From Stutzerimonas xanthomarina DSM 18231 (GTDB lineage Bacteria; Pseudomonadota; Gammaproteobacteria; Pseudomonadales; Pseudomonadaceae): 64,000 bases of DNA. Positions 40,291-52,222 of this stretch are shown one piece after another (within the stretch, counting starts at the first letter, position 1; the number at the start of each line of letters is the position of its first letter). The stretch is from NCBI RefSeq assembly GCF_900129835.1, contig NZ_FQXA01000003.1:372001-436000 (forward strand), read 5' to 3'. The position numbers were made by a program, and so were the translations under genes. The notes under the pieces are model-generated. The model was not told the DNA's origin. It saw only the letters and a program-made list of their open reading frames with translations, and made no database searches.

Positions 40291-41241
40291 TCAGGCGATT
40301 CCGTAGCTCATCAGACGCTCGTAACGCCGCGCTAGCAGCGCTTCGGTGTCGAGCCCTCTGAGCATGTCGAGCTGAGCGGTCAGCTCGTCACGCAGCGACG
40401 CGGCAACCACCGCCGGATTGCGATGAGCACCGCCCAACGGCTCGGCTATGATTTTGTCGACGATACCGAGGTTTTTCAGGCGTTCAGCGGTGACACCCAT
40501 GGCTTCGGCAGCTTCCGGCGCCTTGTCAGCGGTGCGCCAGAGAATCGAAGCGCAGCCTTCCGGCGAGATGACCGCATAGGTCGAGTACTGCAACATGTTC
40601 AGTTGATCGCAGACGCCAATGGCCAGCGCACCGCCGGAACCACCCTCGCCAATCACAGTGGCGATGATGGGTGTCTTCAACCGCGCCATGACTCGCAGGT
40701 TCCAGGCAATCGCTTCGCTCTGGTTGCGCTCTTCAGCGTCGATACCCGGATAGGCGCCGGGAGTATCGATGAAAGTCAGAATCGGCATCTTGAAGCGCTC
40801 GGCCATTTCCATCAGACGGCACGCCTTGCGGTAGCCTTCCGGACGCGGCATGCCGAAGTTGCGGCGTACCTTTTCGCGGACTTCACGGCCCTTCTGATGC
40901 CCGATGATCATCACCGGCTCGCCATTCAAGCGAGCAGTGCCGCCGACGATCGCGGCGTCATCGGAGAAGTGGCGATCGCCATGCAGCTCTTCGAATTCGG
41001 TGAACAGATGGTTGATGTAGTCCAGCGTGTAGGGGCGCTGCGGGTGGCGGGCCAGACGAGCGATCTGCCAACTGGTTAGATTGCCGAAGATGCTCTCGGT
41101 GAGCGACTCGCTCTTGTCCTGCAGGCGGGCAATCTCATCGCCAATGTTCAGCGAGTTGTCGTTACCAACCAGGCGCAATTCTTCGATCTTGGCTTGCAGG
41201 TCGGCGATCGGCTGTTCGAAATCGAGAAAATTCGGGTTCAT
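40291..41241 (-). CDS. accA: Acetyl-CoA carboxylase carboxyltransferase subunit alpha
   Basis: 316 residues from ATG 41241, the family length. The crotonase-like segment [18 protein letters not shown] is present. With AccD it transfers the carboxyl group from biotin to acetyl-CoA, starting fatty acid synthesis. It is downstream of dnaE by 186 bases, as in other gammaproteobacteria. Confidence 0.98.
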   Translation of the reverse strand: MNPNFLDFEQPIADLQAKIEELRLVGNDNSLNIGDEIARLQDKSESLTESIFGNLTSWQIARLARHPQRPYTLDYINHLFTEFEELHGDRHFSDDAAIVGGTARLNGEPVMIIGHQKGREVREKVRRNFGMPRPEGYRKACRLMEMAERFKMPILTFIDTPGAYPGIDAEERNQSEAIAWNLRVMARLKTPIIATVIGEGGSGGALAIGVCDQLNMLQYSTYAVISPEGCASILWRTADKAPEAAEAMGVTAERLKNLGIVDKIIAEPLGGAHRNPAVVAASLRDELTAQLDMLRGLDTEALLARRYERLMSYGIA

Positions 41242-41427
41242 AGGCATCCGTCATGCGTCGACGGCCAGGCGGCCGGGAGCTGTTCCGTTTTTTGCGCCCT
41301 ACCTTACGGGACGGACGCATTCAGGTCGAACAAAATGTTCGCAAACATGGCCCAATCCAGGATCGGGCCGGTTCAGGACGCCGAATGGGTCTCGCACCTG
41401 CAAGGGTGCACCAGTCGGCTGGTCCCG

Positions 41428-44400
41428 CTATCGGTATTGCAGAAAGACGTTGTCGCGCCCGAACTGGTCACGCAATGCCTGAATCAAGTTGTCAGCCGGA
41501 TCGATTCGCCAGCTTTCACCGAACTGCAGCAGCGCTTTCGCATCGCTGCCGGTGTATTCCAGCGTGATCGGACAGGCGCCGCGATGACGACCACAGACAT
41601 CGGCCAACCAACGAACCCGATCACCCTTGAGCGCCTCGCCAGCGACTTTTACCCGCAGACTCTCGGCCAGCCCGGTTCGAGCTTCTTCCAGACTCATGAC
41701 CCGTTTGGCTCGCAGGCGCAGGCCTCCAGAGAAATCGTCATTACTGACTTCGCCCTCAACCACCACCAGAGCATCGGTCTGCAACAGCGCCTGAGCGCTG
41801 TTGAAAGCTTCCGCGAACAGCGAAGCCTCTATCCGTCCCGAGCGGTCATCAAGGGTGATAAAACCCATCTTGTCGCCTTTTTTGTTCTTCATTACTCGAA
41901 GATTGACGATCAGGCCAGCGATGGTCTGCTCCCCCCGAGCGGGACGCAGATCAATGATGCGCTGACGGGCAAAACGACGGACCTCACCTTCATATTCATC
42001 GATCGGATGGCCAGTGAGGTAGAGCCCCAACGTGTCCTTCTCGCCTTTCAAACGCTCCTTCAAGGACAGCTCACGGGCTTTTCGATGGTTGGCATAAACG
42101 TCTGCTTCGGGCTCAGCGAACAATCCGCCGAACAGGTCCGCATGGCCGCTATCGAGGCTGCGTGCCGTCTGCTCTGCTGCCTGGATAGCCTCTTCCATTG
42201 CCGAGAGCAGGACCGCCCGATTGCGATCGATATTGGCCTGGTAGGCCTTCGGCTCGTCCGAGAAATAGGGGCCGAGACGATCCAGTGCGCCTCCGCGAAT
42301 CAGGGCTTCGAGGGTGCGCTTGTTGATTCGTTTGAGATCGACACGGCTGCAGAAATCGAACAGATCCTTGAACGGCCCGCCTTCCTTGCGGCATTCACAG
42401 ATGGCTTCGACCGGGCCCTCACCGACGCCTTTGATCGCGCCAAGCCCGTAAATGATCCGGCCATCGTCACTGACCGTGAACTTAAACTCGGAGTTGTTCA
42501 CATCAGGCGCGTCGATGCGCAGCTTCATGCTGCGGCATTCTTCGATCAGCGTGACCACCTTGTCGGTGTTGTGCATGTCCGCCGAGAGCACCGCGGCCAT
42601 GAAAGGCGACGGGTGATGCGCCTTGAGCCAGGCGGTCTGGTACGAGACCAGGCCATAGGCAGCCGAGTGGGATTTGTTGAAGCCGTAACCAGCAAATTTT
42701 TCCACCAGGTCGAAGATGTTACCAGCCAGATCGGCGTCGATGCCGTTATTGGCACAACCTTCGATGAAGCCGCCGCGCTGTTTGGCCATCTCCTCGGGCT
42801 TTTTCTTACCCATGGCGCGGCGCAGCATGTCCGCCTGACCAAGGGTATAGCCGCCCATGACCTGAGCGATCTGCATCACCTGTTCCTGATACAGAATGAT
42901 GCCGTAAGTAGGCGCCAGCACCGGCTTGAGGCCTTCATACTGGTAATCCGTATGAGGGTAGGAAATTTCTGCCCGGCCGTGCTTACGGTTGATGAAGTCG
43001 TCAACCATGCCCGACTGCAGCGGACCGGGCCGGAACAGCGCCACCAGAGCGATGAGGTCTTCCAGGCAGTCCGGTTTGAGCTTTTTGATCAGCTCCTTCA
43101 TCCCGCGCGATTCAAGCTGGAAGACTGCGGTCGTCTCGGCTTTTTGCAGCAACGAGTACGTCGGCTTGTCGTCCAACGGGATGAAATCAATGTTGACGGG
43201 ATCGAGCCCCTTGCGCGCCTGCTCGCGATTGATGGTTTCCAGCGCCCACTTGATGATGGTCAGGGTGCGCAGACCGAGGAAGTCGAACTTGACCAGACCG
43301 GCCTGTTCGACGTCGTCCTTGTCGAACTGGGTCACCAGGCTGCCGCCCTCGTCATCGCAGGCGATGGGTGCGAAGTCAGTGAGCTTGGTCGGCGCGATGA
43401 CCACGCCGCCAGCATGCTTGCCGGTGCCGCGCGTGATGCCTTCGAGTTTGAGCGCCATGTCCCAGATTTCCCGGGCGTCTTCGTCGACGGCCAGGAAATC
43501 CCGGAGCGGCTCCTCCATCTCGTAGGCTTTTGCGAGGGTCATGCCGACTTCGAAGGGAATCATCTTCGACAGTCGATCGGCCAGACCGTAGGACTTGCCC
43601 TGCACCCGCGCCACGTCGCGCACCACGGCCTTGGCCGCCATGGTACCGAAGGTGATGATCTGGCTGACTGCATTGCGGCCGTATTTCTCCGCCACGTAGT
43701 CGATGACCCGGTCGCGCCCGTCCATGCAGAAGTCGACGTCGAAGTCCGGCATCGAGACCCGCTCAGGGTTCAGGAAGCGCTCGAACAGCAGGTCATAGGC
43801 CAGTGGGTCGAGATCGGTGATCTTCTGTACATACGCCACCAGCGATCCTGCACCCGATCCCCGCCCAGGCCCTACCGGCACGCCGTTGCTCTTCGCCCAC
43901 TGGATGAAGTCCATAACGATCAGGAAGTAGCCCGGGAAGCCCATCTGGATGATGATGTCGAGTTCGAAATTCAGCCGGTCGATATAGACCTGCTTCTTCG
44001 CCTCGTAGTCAGGCGTGTCCTTCGGTAGCAGCACCTCGAGGCGCTCATCTAGACCATCGAACGAGACCTTGCGGAAGTACTCGTCCATGGTCATTCCCGC
44101 TGGCACCGGGAAATCAGGCAGGAAGTAGGTTCCCAACTGCACTTCAATGTTGCAGCGTCGGGCGATCTCCACCGTGTTTTCCAACGCCTCGGGCAGGTCG
44201 CTGAACAGCTCCCACATTTCCTCGGGCGTCTTCAGATACTGCTGGTCGGAATAATTACGCGGCCGCCGCGAATCGTCTAGGGTGCGGCTTTCGCCGATAC
44301 ACACGCGCGTTTCGTGGGCTTCAAAGTCTTCCTGTTTGAGAAAACGCACGTCATTGGTAGCCACAAGCGGAACGCTGTAGCGCTGCGCCAACGCCACGGC

Positions 44401-44949
44401 AGCATGCAGGTGCTCTTCGTCGTTGACGCGACTGGTGCGCTGTACTTCGAGGTAGAAGCGCTGCGGAAAGATCTGCTTCCACTCCTCCAGCAACGCCGCG
44501 GCTGACGCTTCCTCGCCGTCAATCAGCGCATGGCCAATCTCACCTTCCTTGGCGCCGGACAATGCAATCAAACCATCTGCCGCGCCTTTGACCCACTCTC
44601 GCTCGATGATGATCTGATCGTTGCGTTGACCTTCCGTCCAGCCGCGCGAAACCAGTTCGGTCAGGTTGCGATATCCGTGGCTGTTCATCGCCAGCAAGGT
44701 CAAACGGCTGAGCGGTCCATCCTCGTCGTGGCTGGCGAGCCAGATATCGGCACCACAAATCGGCTTGATCCCGGCGCCTTGAGCCGCCTTGTAGAACTTG
44801 ACCAGCGAACACATGTTGCTCTGGTCAGTGACAGCGACCGCCGGCATGCCCGCGCTGGCTACCGATTTCACCAACGGCTTGACGCGTACCAGTCCGTCGA
44901 CCAGGGAATATTCAGTGTGTAGACGGAGATGGACGAAGGAGACGGGCAT
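41428..44949 (-). CDS. dnaE: DNA polymerase III subunit alpha
   Basis: 1173 residues. PHP domain at the start (HLRLHTEYSLVDG), palm catalytic aspartates in PDFDVDFCMDGRD (near 400), fingers with FNKSHSAAYGLVSYQTAWLK, and a C-terminal OB fold. It is the replicative polymerase subunit. It follows rnhB by 135 bases on the same strand. Confidence 0.99.
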   Translation of the reverse strand: MPVSFVHLRLHTEYSLVDGLVRVKPLVKSVASAGMPAVAVTDQSNMCSLVKFYKAAQGAGIKPICGADIWLASHDEDGPLSRLTLLAMNSHGYRNLTELVSRGWTEGQRNDQIIIEREWVKGAADGLIALSGAKEGEIGHALIDGEEASAAALLEEWKQIFPQRFYLEVQRTSRVNDEEHLHAAVALAQRYSVPLVATNDVRFLKQEDFEAHETRVCIGESRTLDDSRRPRNYSDQQYLKTPEEMWELFSDLPEALENTVEIARRCNIEVQLGTYFLPDFPVPAGMTMDEYFRKVSFDGLDERLEVLLPKDTPDYEAKKQVYIDRLNFELDIIIQMGFPGYFLIVMDFIQWAKSNGVPVGPGRGSGAGSLVAYVQKITDLDPLAYDLLFERFLNPERVSMPDFDVDFCMDGRDRVIDYVAEKYGRNAVSQIITFGTMAAKAVVRDVARVQGKSYGLADRLSKMIPFEVGMTLAKAYEMEEPLRDFLAVDEDAREIWDMALKLEGITRGTGKHAGGVVIAPTKLTDFAPIACDDEGGSLVTQFDKDDVEQAGLVKFDFLGLRTLTIIKWALETINREQARKGLDPVNIDFIPLDDKPTYSLLQKAETTAVFQLESRGMKELIKKLKPDCLEDLIALVALFRPGPLQSGMVDDFINRKHGRAEISYPHTDYQYEGLKPVLAPTYGIILYQEQVMQIAQVMGGYTLGQADMLRRAMGKKKPEEMAKQRGGFIEGCANNGIDADLAGNIFDLVEKFAGYGFNKSHSAAYGLVSYQTAWLKAHHPSPFMAAVLSADMHNTDKVVTLIEECRSMKLRIDAPDVNNSEFKFTVSDDGRIIYGLGAIKGVGEGPVEAICECRKEGGPFKDLFDFCSRVDLKRINKRTLEALIRGGALDRLGPYFSDEPKAYQANIDRNRAVLLSAMEEAIQAAEQTARSLDSGHADLFGGLFAEPEADVYANHRKARELSLKERLKGEKDTLGLYLTGHPIDEYEGEVRRFARQRIIDLRPARGEQTIAGLIVNLRVMKNKKGDKMGFITLDDRSGRIEASLFAEAFNSAQALLQTDALVVVEGEVSNDDFSGGLRLRAKRVMSLEEARTGLAESLRVKVAGEALKGDRVRWLADVCGRHRGACPITLEYTGSDAKALLQFGESWRIDPADNLIQALRDQFGRDNVFLQYR

Positions 44950-45084
44950 GAACGAACCTTGGACTGGCGAAACAACAAGCCGCGAATTGTACCGGAAAGC
45001 GAGGGCCGATTAAGGCGACGATTGACCGCTCGTGGATCAGAGGAAACGTACGCGTCGACAGGCTGAAAATGCCGGGAGCGCAAA

Positions 45085-45732
45085 TCAGCCCAGCAGGCTG
45101 GCCGTTTCGATGGTCACGCGCTCAACCACTGCGCCGCTCTGCTCCAGCAGGTTGCGCACAGGCGCGAAGGAGCGGCGGTGGATAATGGTCGGGCCGAGCC
45201 GCTGCAAGGCTTCGAGATGGTACGGCGTCGGATAGCCTTTATGGGCGGAAAGCCCATAGCCTGGATAGCACAGGTCCAGCGCGCACATTTCCCGGTCTCG
45301 GCTGACCTTGGCCAGAATCGACGCAGCGGCAATAGCGGGCACCTGAGCGTCTCCCTGAATCACCGGAGCGCTAGGCACCGCAAGTTGGGGGCAGCGGTTA
45401 CCGTCGATCAAGGCCAGCCGAGGCTGGACACTCAGTCCTTCAACCGCCCGCTGCATGGCCAGCATGGTGGCGTGCAGGATGTTCAGCTGGTCGATTTCAT
45501 GCACCTCGGCGCGGGCGATGCACCAGGCCAGCGCTTTCTGGCAAATCTCCTCGAATAACGCCTCGCGGCGCGCCTCGCTGAGTTTCTTCGAATCGTTCAA
45601 ACCTTCGATTGGACGCAAAGGATCAAGGATCACCGCTGCGGTAACCACGGGCCCACACAGTGGGCCACGACCCACTTCATCGACGCCAGCGACCAGCTCT
45701 TCAACCAGATTGAAATCCAGCCCGATTTGCAT
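45085..45732 (-). CDS. rnhB: Ribonuclease HII
   Basis: 215 residues from ATG 45732. The Asp-Glu active site is in [16 protein letters not shown]. It removes single ribonucleotides and RNA from DNA. Its start shares a base with the lpxB stop (TGATG). Confidence 0.97.
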   Translation of the reverse strand: MQIGLDFNLVEELVAGVDEVGRGPLCGPVVTAAVILDPLRPIEGLNDSKKLSEARREALFEEICQKALAWCIARAEVHEIDQLNILHATMLAMQRAVEGLSVQPRLALIDGNRCPQLAVPSAPVIQGDAQVPAIAAASILAKVSRDREMCALDLCYPGYGLSAHKGYPTPYHLEALQRLGPTIIHRRSFAPVRNLLEQSGAVVERVTIETASLLG

Positions 45733-46865
45733 CAGCGCGCGCCTATCAGTTCGAGTACTGCATCGGCCGCCTGGCTCGAGGCATCGCAACGCAGCGTACG
45801 GTGAATCGCATCAAACCCTTCGGTCTGTCTGTCACCGTTATCCAGCAATGGCGACAACAGCTGAGCCATTGCGTCCGGAGTCGCAGCATCCTGAAGCAAC
45901 TCCGGAACAAGGAGCCGCTGGGCCAACAAATTAGGTAAGGCCACATAGGGGCTCTTAACCAGGCGCTTGAGGACCCGAAACGTCAGCGGCGCAACGCTGT
46001 AAGCCACCACCATGGGCCGCTTGTACAGCAAGGCCTCGAGCGTTGCGGTGCCGGAGGCAATCAGCACCGCATTGCAGGCAGCCAACGCCTCATGGGAACG
46101 ACCGTCGAGCAACGTCAGCGGGAGGTCCCGTCCTATCAGCATCTGCTCCAATTGAGCTCGCCGTTCGGGACTGGCACAGGGCACCACGAAGCGAATCCCC
46201 GGACGCATCGAGCGCAGCCGGTCGGCTGCGGCCAGGAACAGCTCGCCAAGACGCCCCACCTCTCCGCCCCGGCTGCCGGGCATCAGCGCCACGATCAGGC
46301 CTTCCTGCGGCAGGTTCAGCATATCCCGCGCCGCGGCTCGATCGGATACCAACGGGATGGTGTCGGCCAGCGGGTGGCCTACAAAACGAACCGCCACCTG
46401 ATGGTCGTCGTAAAACTTCGCCTCGAAGGGAAACAGAGTCAGCATCAGATCGCAGGCGTCCCGGATTTTCAGCACGCGCTTCTGTCGCCAAGCCCATACC
46501 GACGGGCTTACGTAATGCACCGTCTTGATACCAGCGCGCCGGAGTTTAAGCGCCAAGTCCAGATTGAAATCCGGTGCGTCAATCCCGATGAACACGTCAG
46601 GCCGCACGTCAAGCAATGTCTTGAGCAAACGCTTGCGACGTGCAAGCAGCTCCGGTAGACGTCCGAGCACCTCGACCAACCCCATCACAGCCAGGCGCTC
46701 TTGCGGAAAATAGGATACGAGCCCCTGCGCCTCCATTCGAGGCCCACCCACGCCGACAAATGCGACGTCCGGGTGCTGAGCCCTGAGCGCCTGCATCAAG
46801 CCTGCGCCGAGGATATCGCCGGACGCTTCGCCAGCCACCAACGCAACTGTCAGAGGGCTGGACAT
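45732..46865 (-). CDS. lpxB: Lipid-A-disaccharide synthase
   Basis: 377 residues from ATG 46865. GT-B fold with [14 protein letters not shown] and the segment [13 protein letters not shown]. It joins UDP-diacylglucosamine and lipid X. One base separates it from the lpxA stop. Confidence 0.97.
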   Translation of the reverse strand: MSSPLTVALVAGEASGDILGAGLMQALRAQHPDVAFVGVGGPRMEAQGLVSYFPQERLAVMGLVEVLGRLPELLARRKRLLKTLLDVRPDVFIGIDAPDFNLDLALKLRRAGIKTVHYVSPSVWAWRQKRVLKIRDACDLMLTLFPFEAKFYDDHQVAVRFVGHPLADTIPLVSDRAAARDMLNLPQEGLIVALMPGSRGGEVGRLGELFLAAADRLRSMRPGIRFVVPCASPERRAQLEQMLIGRDLPLTLLDGRSHEALAACNAVLIASGTATLEALLYKRPMVVAYSVAPLTFRVLKRLVKSPYVALPNLLAQRLLVPELLQDAATPDAMAQLLSPLLDNGDRQTEGFDAIHRTLRCDASSQAADAVLELIGAR

Positions 46866-46866
46866 A

Positions 46867-47643
46867 TCAGCGCGTAATGCCGCGATTCGAGGCCTGCACG
46901 GAGTCCCTAAACAGCGCCACTTCGGGAAATGCCAGCGCATCCGCCTCGAGCGCAGTTAGCGCAGCCTCAACCGTGAACCCCTTGCGATAGACGACCTTGT
47001 AGGCATTGCGCAGCGCCATGATGGCATCAGCGCTGAAGCCACGGCGACGCATGCCTTCGAAGTTCATACTGCGCGCTTCAGCCGGGTTGCCAAACACCGT
47101 CACGAACGCCGGAACGTCCTTGCCAATGGCAGTCCCCATGCCGGAAAAGCTGTAGGCACCGATATGGCAATACTGATGGACAAGGGTGTATCCGGACAGG
47201 ATCGCCCAGTCGCCCACGTGCACATGGCCGGCCAGCGCCGTGTTGTTGACCAGGATGCAATGATTGGCGATCACGCTGTCATGACCGATGTGCGCATAGG
47301 CCATGATCAGGTTGTGGTTACCAAGCGTGGTCTCGCCTCGATCCTGCACGGTTCCGCGGTGAATGGTCACCCCTTCCCGAATCACGTTATGGTCGCCGAT
47401 TACCAGGCGCGTGGGCTCGCCCTTGTATTTGAGGTCAGGTGTGTCTTCACCCACCGAGGAAAACTGGAAGATTCGATTGTGCCGGCCAATGCGGGTCGGC
47501 CCTTTGATGACCACGTGAGACGCGATCACGGTTCCCTCGCCTATTTCGACATCCGGGCCGATGATCGACCATGGACCGACCTGAACATCATCAGCCAGCC
47601 GTGCCGCAGGATCGACGATGGCGCGAGGGTCCACCAAACTCAT
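46867..47643 (-). CDS. lpxA: UDP-N-acetylglucosamine acyltransferase
   Basis: 258 residues from ATG 47643, which overlaps the fabZ stop (ATGA). Left-handed beta-helix of hexapeptide repeats, catalytic His in [16 protein letters not shown], and a C-terminal helical domain. First committed step of lipid A synthesis. Confidence 0.97.
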   Translation of the reverse strand: MSLVDPRAIVDPAARLADDVQVGPWSIIGPDVEIGEGTVIASHVVIKGPTRIGRHNRIFQFSSVGEDTPDLKYKGEPTRLVIGDHNVIREGVTIHRGTVQDRGETTLGNHNLIMAYAHIGHDSVIANHCILVNNTALAGHVHVGDWAILSGYTLVHQYCHIGAYSFSGMGTAIGKDVPAFVTVFGNPAEARSMNFEGMRRRGFSADAIMALRNAYKVVYRKGFTVEAALTALEADALAFPEVALFRDSVQASNRGITR

Positions 47644-48080
47644 ATCTTCTGTTCCGCACAAATGATTTCAGCCGAGCATACCGGCTTGCCATCTACACTG
47701 GCGCGGCAATCGAACTTCCAGATTCCACGCTTGGCGCTGATGAAAGACGCCTCTAGGGTCAATTGATCGCCCGGCACGACCGGTTGACGGAAGCGCAGCT
47801 TGTCCGAGCCGACGAAGAAGTAAAGGGTGCCATCAGCCGGCTTCGCTTCCATCATTTTGAAACCAAGCAGTCCCGCCGCTTGCGCCATGGCTTCGATGAT
47901 CAATACGCCCGGCATGATCGGATGTTGCGGGAAGTGACCATTGAAGAACGGCTCGTTGATGGTGACATTCTTGTAGCCGCGAATACGCTTGGCGTCCGTA
48001 TCCAGCTCCACCACCCGGTCTACCAGCAGAAAGGGGTATCGGTGAGGAAGGTATTCGCGTATCTCGTTGATATCCATCAT
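47640..48080 (-). CDS. fabZ: 3-hydroxyacyl-ACP dehydratase FabZ
   Basis: 146 residues from ATG 48080 ([17 protein letters not shown]). Hot-dog fold with active His in [13 protein letters not shown] and Glu in [10 protein letters not shown]. It competes with LpxA for the 3-hydroxyacyl-ACP pool, balancing phospholipid and lipid A, and lies between lpxD and lpxA. The 100 bases before it hold no gene. Confidence 0.97.
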   Translation of the reverse strand: MMDINEIREYLPHRYPFLLVDRVVELDTDAKRIRGYKNVTINEPFFNGHFPQHPIMPGVLIIEAMAQAAGLLGFKMMEAKPADGTLYFFVGSDKLRFRQPVVPGDQLTLEASFISAKRGIWKFDCRASVDGKPVCSAEIICAEQKI

Positions 48081-48180
48081 ATGAAGAAAAAGCCCGTAAG
48101 GAATGTAGGAGTCGACACGGCTATATACGCCGCGCAAACCGCTGGCGAACGCCTCTGACAGGAACGATCAGACGGTAGGG

Positions 48181-49239
48181 TCAGCCATCAGAAGACGCAT
48201 CCCCGCATGGGGTCACGGATGCCAGGCGTTTTTCCACTTGCTGCAGGCGACGAGCCATGTCGTCAAGATGACGAATCCGGGCAGCGCTCTTGCGCCATTC
48301 CGCAGCGGGCTGCATAGCCGTCCCTGATGAATAGCTTCCCGGCTCGGTGATCGACCGGGTAACCATGGTCATACCGGTTATGAACACGTTATCGCAGACT
48401 TCAATATGCCCAACGAGCCCGGCACCGCCAGCGATCATGCAGTTGCGACCGATCTTGGTACTGCCGGATATGCCAGAACAGCCTGCCATGGCGGTGTTAT
48501 CACCGATCTGAACGTTGTGGGCGATCATGATCTGGTTATCCAGCTTAACGCCATTTCCTATAACCGTATCCGATATGGCACCACGGTCGATGGTGGTATT
48601 GGCGCCAATCTCGACGTCGTCACCAATACGCACGCCACCGAGCTGCGCAATCTTCTCCCAACTGCCCTGCTCGTTGGCAAAACCGAACCCTTCACCACCG
48701 ATCACCGCACCGGGCTGAATAACGACGCGCTCGCCGATAATCACATCATGGCAAAGGGTGACTCGAGCAGCGAGCCGCCCACCCGCGCCGATGCGGCTTC
48801 GCGCACCAACCACGGACTGGGCGCCGATCTCCACATCGGGGCCAACCCAGGCTCCGGCTTCAATCACAACTTGTGCGCCGATGCGCGCCGAGGGATCAAC
48901 CGCGGCAGTGGGATCGATTACAGCAGAGGGATGAACACCGGTGGACGCGCGTGGCCGGCTCTCGAACAAATGCGAGATACGCGCATAGGCGAGATACGGA
49001 TTGGCGACAACCAAAGCAGTACCCGTGTAGCCTTCGGCATCTTTGGCCGTAAGCAGCACGCCTCCCGCCCTCGTCGTGGCTAGAAACTTCCGGTACTGCG
49101 CGTTGGCCAGAAAACTCAAATGTTCAGGGCCGGCATCCTGCAAAGTCGACAAACCTGACACTAGCAGCGAGCCATCGCCGCGCAGCTCGGCCCCTAGTCT
49201 TTCGACCAGATCGCCGAGTGAATAGGCTACTTCGCTCAT
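48181..49239 (-). CDS. lpxD: UDP-3-O-(3-hydroxyacyl)glucosamine N-acyltransferase
   Basis: 352 residues. N-terminal uridine-binding domain, then a beta-helix of hexapeptide repeats ([20 protein letters not shown]), catalytic His in [11 protein letters not shown], and a C-terminal helix. Third step of lipid A synthesis. Its ATG touches the skp stop. Confidence 0.97.
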   Translation of the reverse strand: MSEVAYSLGDLVERLGAELRGDGSLLVSGLSTLQDAGPEHLSFLANAQYRKFLATTRAGGVLLTAKDAEGYTGTALVVANPYLAYARISHLFESRPRASTGVHPSAVIDPTAAVDPSARIGAQVVIEAGAWVGPDVEIGAQSVVGARSRIGAGGRLAARVTLCHDVIIGERVVIQPGAVIGGEGFGFANEQGSWEKIAQLGGVRIGDDVEIGANTTIDRGAISDTVIGNGVKLDNQIMIAHNVQIGDNTAMAGCSGISGSTKIGRNCMIAGGAGLVGHIEVCDNVFITGMTMVTRSITEPGSYSSGTAMQPAAEWRKSAARIRHLDDMARRLQQVEKRLASVTPCGDASSDG

Positions 49240-49742
49240 CAGCGCAGCTGATTCATGCGCTCAATGACCTGGCGGGTGATGTCGTACTGTGGCTTGACAT
49301 CAACCACCGCGCCGCGCTCGAGAACCAGATCGTAGTCGCCTTTCTTGATGACTTCTTCAACCGATTTATCCAGCTTGGGCTTGAGCTGCTTGAGCATGTC
49401 CCGATCAGCGGCAGCCTTGGACTCGTTGAGCTCCTTGGACAGGAACTGAAAGTCACGCGCCTTCTGCTTGAACTCAAGCTCAAGACGCTCACGCTCGGCC
49501 TGCTGCATCTTGTCGCCGTCCTTGCCCAGGCGGTCCTGAATGCGTTTGGCGTCGCTTTCAAGCCCCTTGAGCTTCTCCAGCTGCGGGCCGAATTTCTTCT
49601 CAGCATCGACCGAGTAGCGCTTGGCTGCGTCTGATTCGAGCAAAGCCATCTGGTAGTTCATTACCGCTATTTTCATCTCGGCGAATGCGGGGGTCGCCAC
49701 TAGAGCAGCGGCAACAACAAGCAATTGGGTCAACTTACGCAC
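49239..49742 (-). CDS. skp: Periplasmic chaperone Skp/OmpH
   Basis: 167 residues from GTG 49742 ([10 protein letters not shown]), chosen by family start; a GTG four codons earlier is possible. Signal peptide ends TPAFA, then a long charged coiled coil (about 45-120) that forms the tentacles of the trimer. It carries unfolded outer-membrane proteins to BamA, whose gene is 47 bases upstream. Confidence 0.92.
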   Translation of the reverse strand: MRKLTQLLVVAAALVATPAFAEMKIAVMNYQMALLESDAAKRYSVDAEKKFGPQLEKLKGLESDAKRIQDRLGKDGDKMQQAERERLELEFKQKARDFQFLSKELNESKAAADRDMLKQLKPKLDKSVEEVIKKGDYDLVLERGAVVDVKPQYDITRQVIERMNQLR

Positions 49743-49789
49743 GGTATATACCACTCTTCATAAATGCGCCGGAGCATGGCTCCAGATGA

Positions 49790-52153
49790 TTAAAAGGTTT
49801 GGCCCAGCGAGAACTGGAAGACTTGGGTATCTGCTTCGTCAGGTTTCATTACTGGCATCGCCAGGCTAAAACTCAAGGGGCCCATGGCAGTGATCCAGGT
49901 GAGACCGACACCGACCGAACTGGCCATGTCGCCGATATCAATATCACTGCACTTATCAGAGGTCGAAGGGCAGTTCGTATCGTAGACGTTACCCACATCC
50001 CAGAACACCGAAGTGCGCAACGAGCGCTGGTCCTTCACGAACGGCATCGGGAACAGCAGTTCCATCCCGCCCTGGATCAGCACGTTACCACCATAGGGCA
50101 ACGAATCCTGGTCCGGATCGGCAATGGTGCCCTCATTCCCGGTTACAGGCTCGCCGCGGCTCGGTGTGCTTCGCGGGCCAAGACTGCTGTCTTCGAAGCC
50201 GCGAACCGAGTTGAAACCACCGGCATAGTAGTGCTCGTAGAACGGAAGCCGTGAGGTGGAGCCATAGGCATCGCCATAACCCAACTGGGTATGCAGGCGC
50301 ATGGTGTAAGTCTTGGTAACCGGCACGAACAGCTGAGCGTTGTAATCAAGCTTGTAGAACGACAGGTCGCTGCCTGGAATCGTTGTTTCCAGCGAGAGAC
50401 TCTGAGAGTGACCGCGCGTGGCCAGCACGCCACGATTCAGAGTCGATTCCGACCAACCCACAGAAGCCTTGAAGTTGAGGTAGCTATCACCCTCCTCCTC
50501 CATGAAGTCGAAAATCTCATCAACCGTGTAGCGCCCACTGTCGATGGTGTCCTGCTGGGCGGACAGACCAAACGAAAGCCGCGATGTCTCGCTGATTGGA
50601 TAGCCGATATTTACGCCGCCGCCCAGACTATCGACCGAGTAGCTTGAAACGTCGTAGTCCAGCTCGTCGTAGTCAGTTGTTCGATAGAAAGCGTTGTAAC
50701 CAAGGCTAACGCCGTCTTCGGTCCAGTAGGGATCCACAAATCCAAAGTTATAACGCGACTGATATTCGCTGCGGGTGAGCCCTACGCTGACACGATTACC
50801 GGTGCCGAGAAAGTTGTTCTGGCTGATCGACCCGCCAAGAATCAGACCCGCATTCTGTGCAAAACCGATGCTCGCCATGATCGAGCCAGACGGCTGTTCT
50901 TCAACGCTGTAATTTACATCGATCTGGTCGTCGGTACCCGGCACCTGCGGCGTTTCGACGTTCACTTCCTTGAAGAAACCCAACCGTTCGAGACGGGTCT
51001 TCGACTGGTCGATCAGGTAAGTCGAGGCCCAGCCGCCTTCCATCTGGCGCATCTCGCGGCGCAACACTTCGTCTTCGGTCTTGGTATTGCCGCGGAAGTT
51101 GATTCTATTGACATAGGCACGCTTGCCCGGATCGACCACAAAGGTGATCGAGACAGTGTTGTTCTCGTCGTTGGTTTCAGGCACGCCATTGACGTTGGCG
51201 AAGGTGTAACCCTCATTACCCAAGCGACGCGTGATCAGCTCCGAGGTGGTAGTCATCACCTTTCGCGAGAAAACCTGTCCTTCCTTAGCCAACAGCAAGG
51301 ATTGCAACTCTTCCTGCGGCACTTTCAAATCACCGCTCAGCTTGACGTCGCTGACGGTATAAAGATCGCCCTCAGCAATGTTCACCGTGATATAGACGTC
51401 CTTCTTGTCGGGCGTGATGGACACCTGGGTGGAGGTGATGTCCATGTTGATGTAGCCGCGATCAAGATAATAGGAACGCAGACGCTCGAGGTCACCGGAC
51501 AGCTTCTCTCGTGCGTACTTGTCGTCGTTGCGGAAGAACGACAACCAGTTGCTGGTCTTCAACTCGAACAGGTCGGAGAGATCTTCATCAAGAAACACAG
51601 AATTGCCGACGACATTGATGTGTTTAATCGCCGCGACGGAGCCTTCATTGATGTTGATTTTCAGCGCGACGCGGTTGCGCGGCTGGGGAACGACCTCGGT
51701 CTCGATCGTCGCCGAGTAACGACCCTGAGCAACATACTGCCGCTGCAGTTCATTGCGCACACCTTCGAGCGTGGCGCGCTGGAAGATTTCACCTTCGGCC
51801 AGGCCTGACTGCTGCAGACCGGAAAGCAGGTCTTCAGTCTTGATCGCCTTGTTGCCATCGATCTCGATGCCTGAGATTGATGGGCGCTCGACCACATTGA
51901 TCACCAGTACATCGCCCTCACGGCCGAGCTGGATGTCTTCAAAAAAACCGGTGCGAAACAGGGCACGAGTTGCATCAACCAGACGACTGTCGTCGGTTGC
52001 CTGGCCAACGTTCAGCGGCAATGCGCCAAAGACGCTGCCAGCTGAGACGCGCTGCAGCCCGTTGACGCGTATATCGGAAATAGTGAAGGACTCGGCGTGA
52101 ACTTCGGCAATCATCAGTGCGGAAATCACCGCAGGTAGCAGCAGACGTTTCAT
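49790..52153 (-). CDS. bamA: Outer membrane assembly factor BamA
   Basis: 787 residues from ATG 52153. Signal peptide (about 1-20, ending EVHA), five POTRA domains to about residue 420, then a 16-stranded barrel that ends with an aromatic residue (FSLGQTF). Central component of the BAM machine that inserts outer-membrane proteins. Between rseP and skp, the conserved order. Confidence 0.98.
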   Translation of the reverse strand: MKRLLLPAVISALMIAEVHAESFTISDIRVNGLQRVSAGSVFGALPLNVGQATDDSRLVDATRALFRTGFFEDIQLGREGDVLVINVVERPSISGIEIDGNKAIKTEDLLSGLQQSGLAEGEIFQRATLEGVRNELQRQYVAQGRYSATIETEVVPQPRNRVALKININEGSVAAIKHINVVGNSVFLDEDLSDLFELKTSNWLSFFRNDDKYAREKLSGDLERLRSYYLDRGYINMDITSTQVSITPDKKDVYITVNIAEGDLYTVSDVKLSGDLKVPQEELQSLLLAKEGQVFSRKVMTTTSELITRRLGNEGYTFANVNGVPETNDENNTVSITFVVDPGKRAYVNRINFRGNTKTEDEVLRREMRQMEGGWASTYLIDQSKTRLERLGFFKEVNVETPQVPGTDDQIDVNYSVEEQPSGSIMASIGFAQNAGLILGGSISQNNFLGTGNRVSVGLTRSEYQSRYNFGFVDPYWTEDGVSLGYNAFYRTTDYDELDYDVSSYSVDSLGGGVNIGYPISETSRLSFGLSAQQDTIDSGRYTVDEIFDFMEEEGDSYLNFKASVGWSESTLNRGVLATRGHSQSLSLETTIPGSDLSFYKLDYNAQLFVPVTKTYTMRLHTQLGYGDAYGSTSRLPFYEHYYAGGFNSVRGFEDSSLGPRSTPSRGEPVTGNEGTIADPDQDSLPYGGNVLIQGGMELLFPMPFVKDQRSLRTSVFWDVGNVYDTNCPSTSDKCSDIDIGDMASSVGVGLTWITAMGPLSFSLAMPVMKPDEADTQVFQFSLGQTF

Positions 52154-52222
52154 GAAGTCCTTTCTTTTCAAACCTGATAATTGAACCTGCGCTTGGCGCG
52201 GCGACATCAAGGTATATGGCGG

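Noticed and set aside
41194-44028. A very long uninterrupted frame on the plus strand opposite dnaE
   Set aside because: It is the antisense of dnaE. High-GC coding sequence often keeps a reverse frame open; the translation has no family features and no ribosome site.
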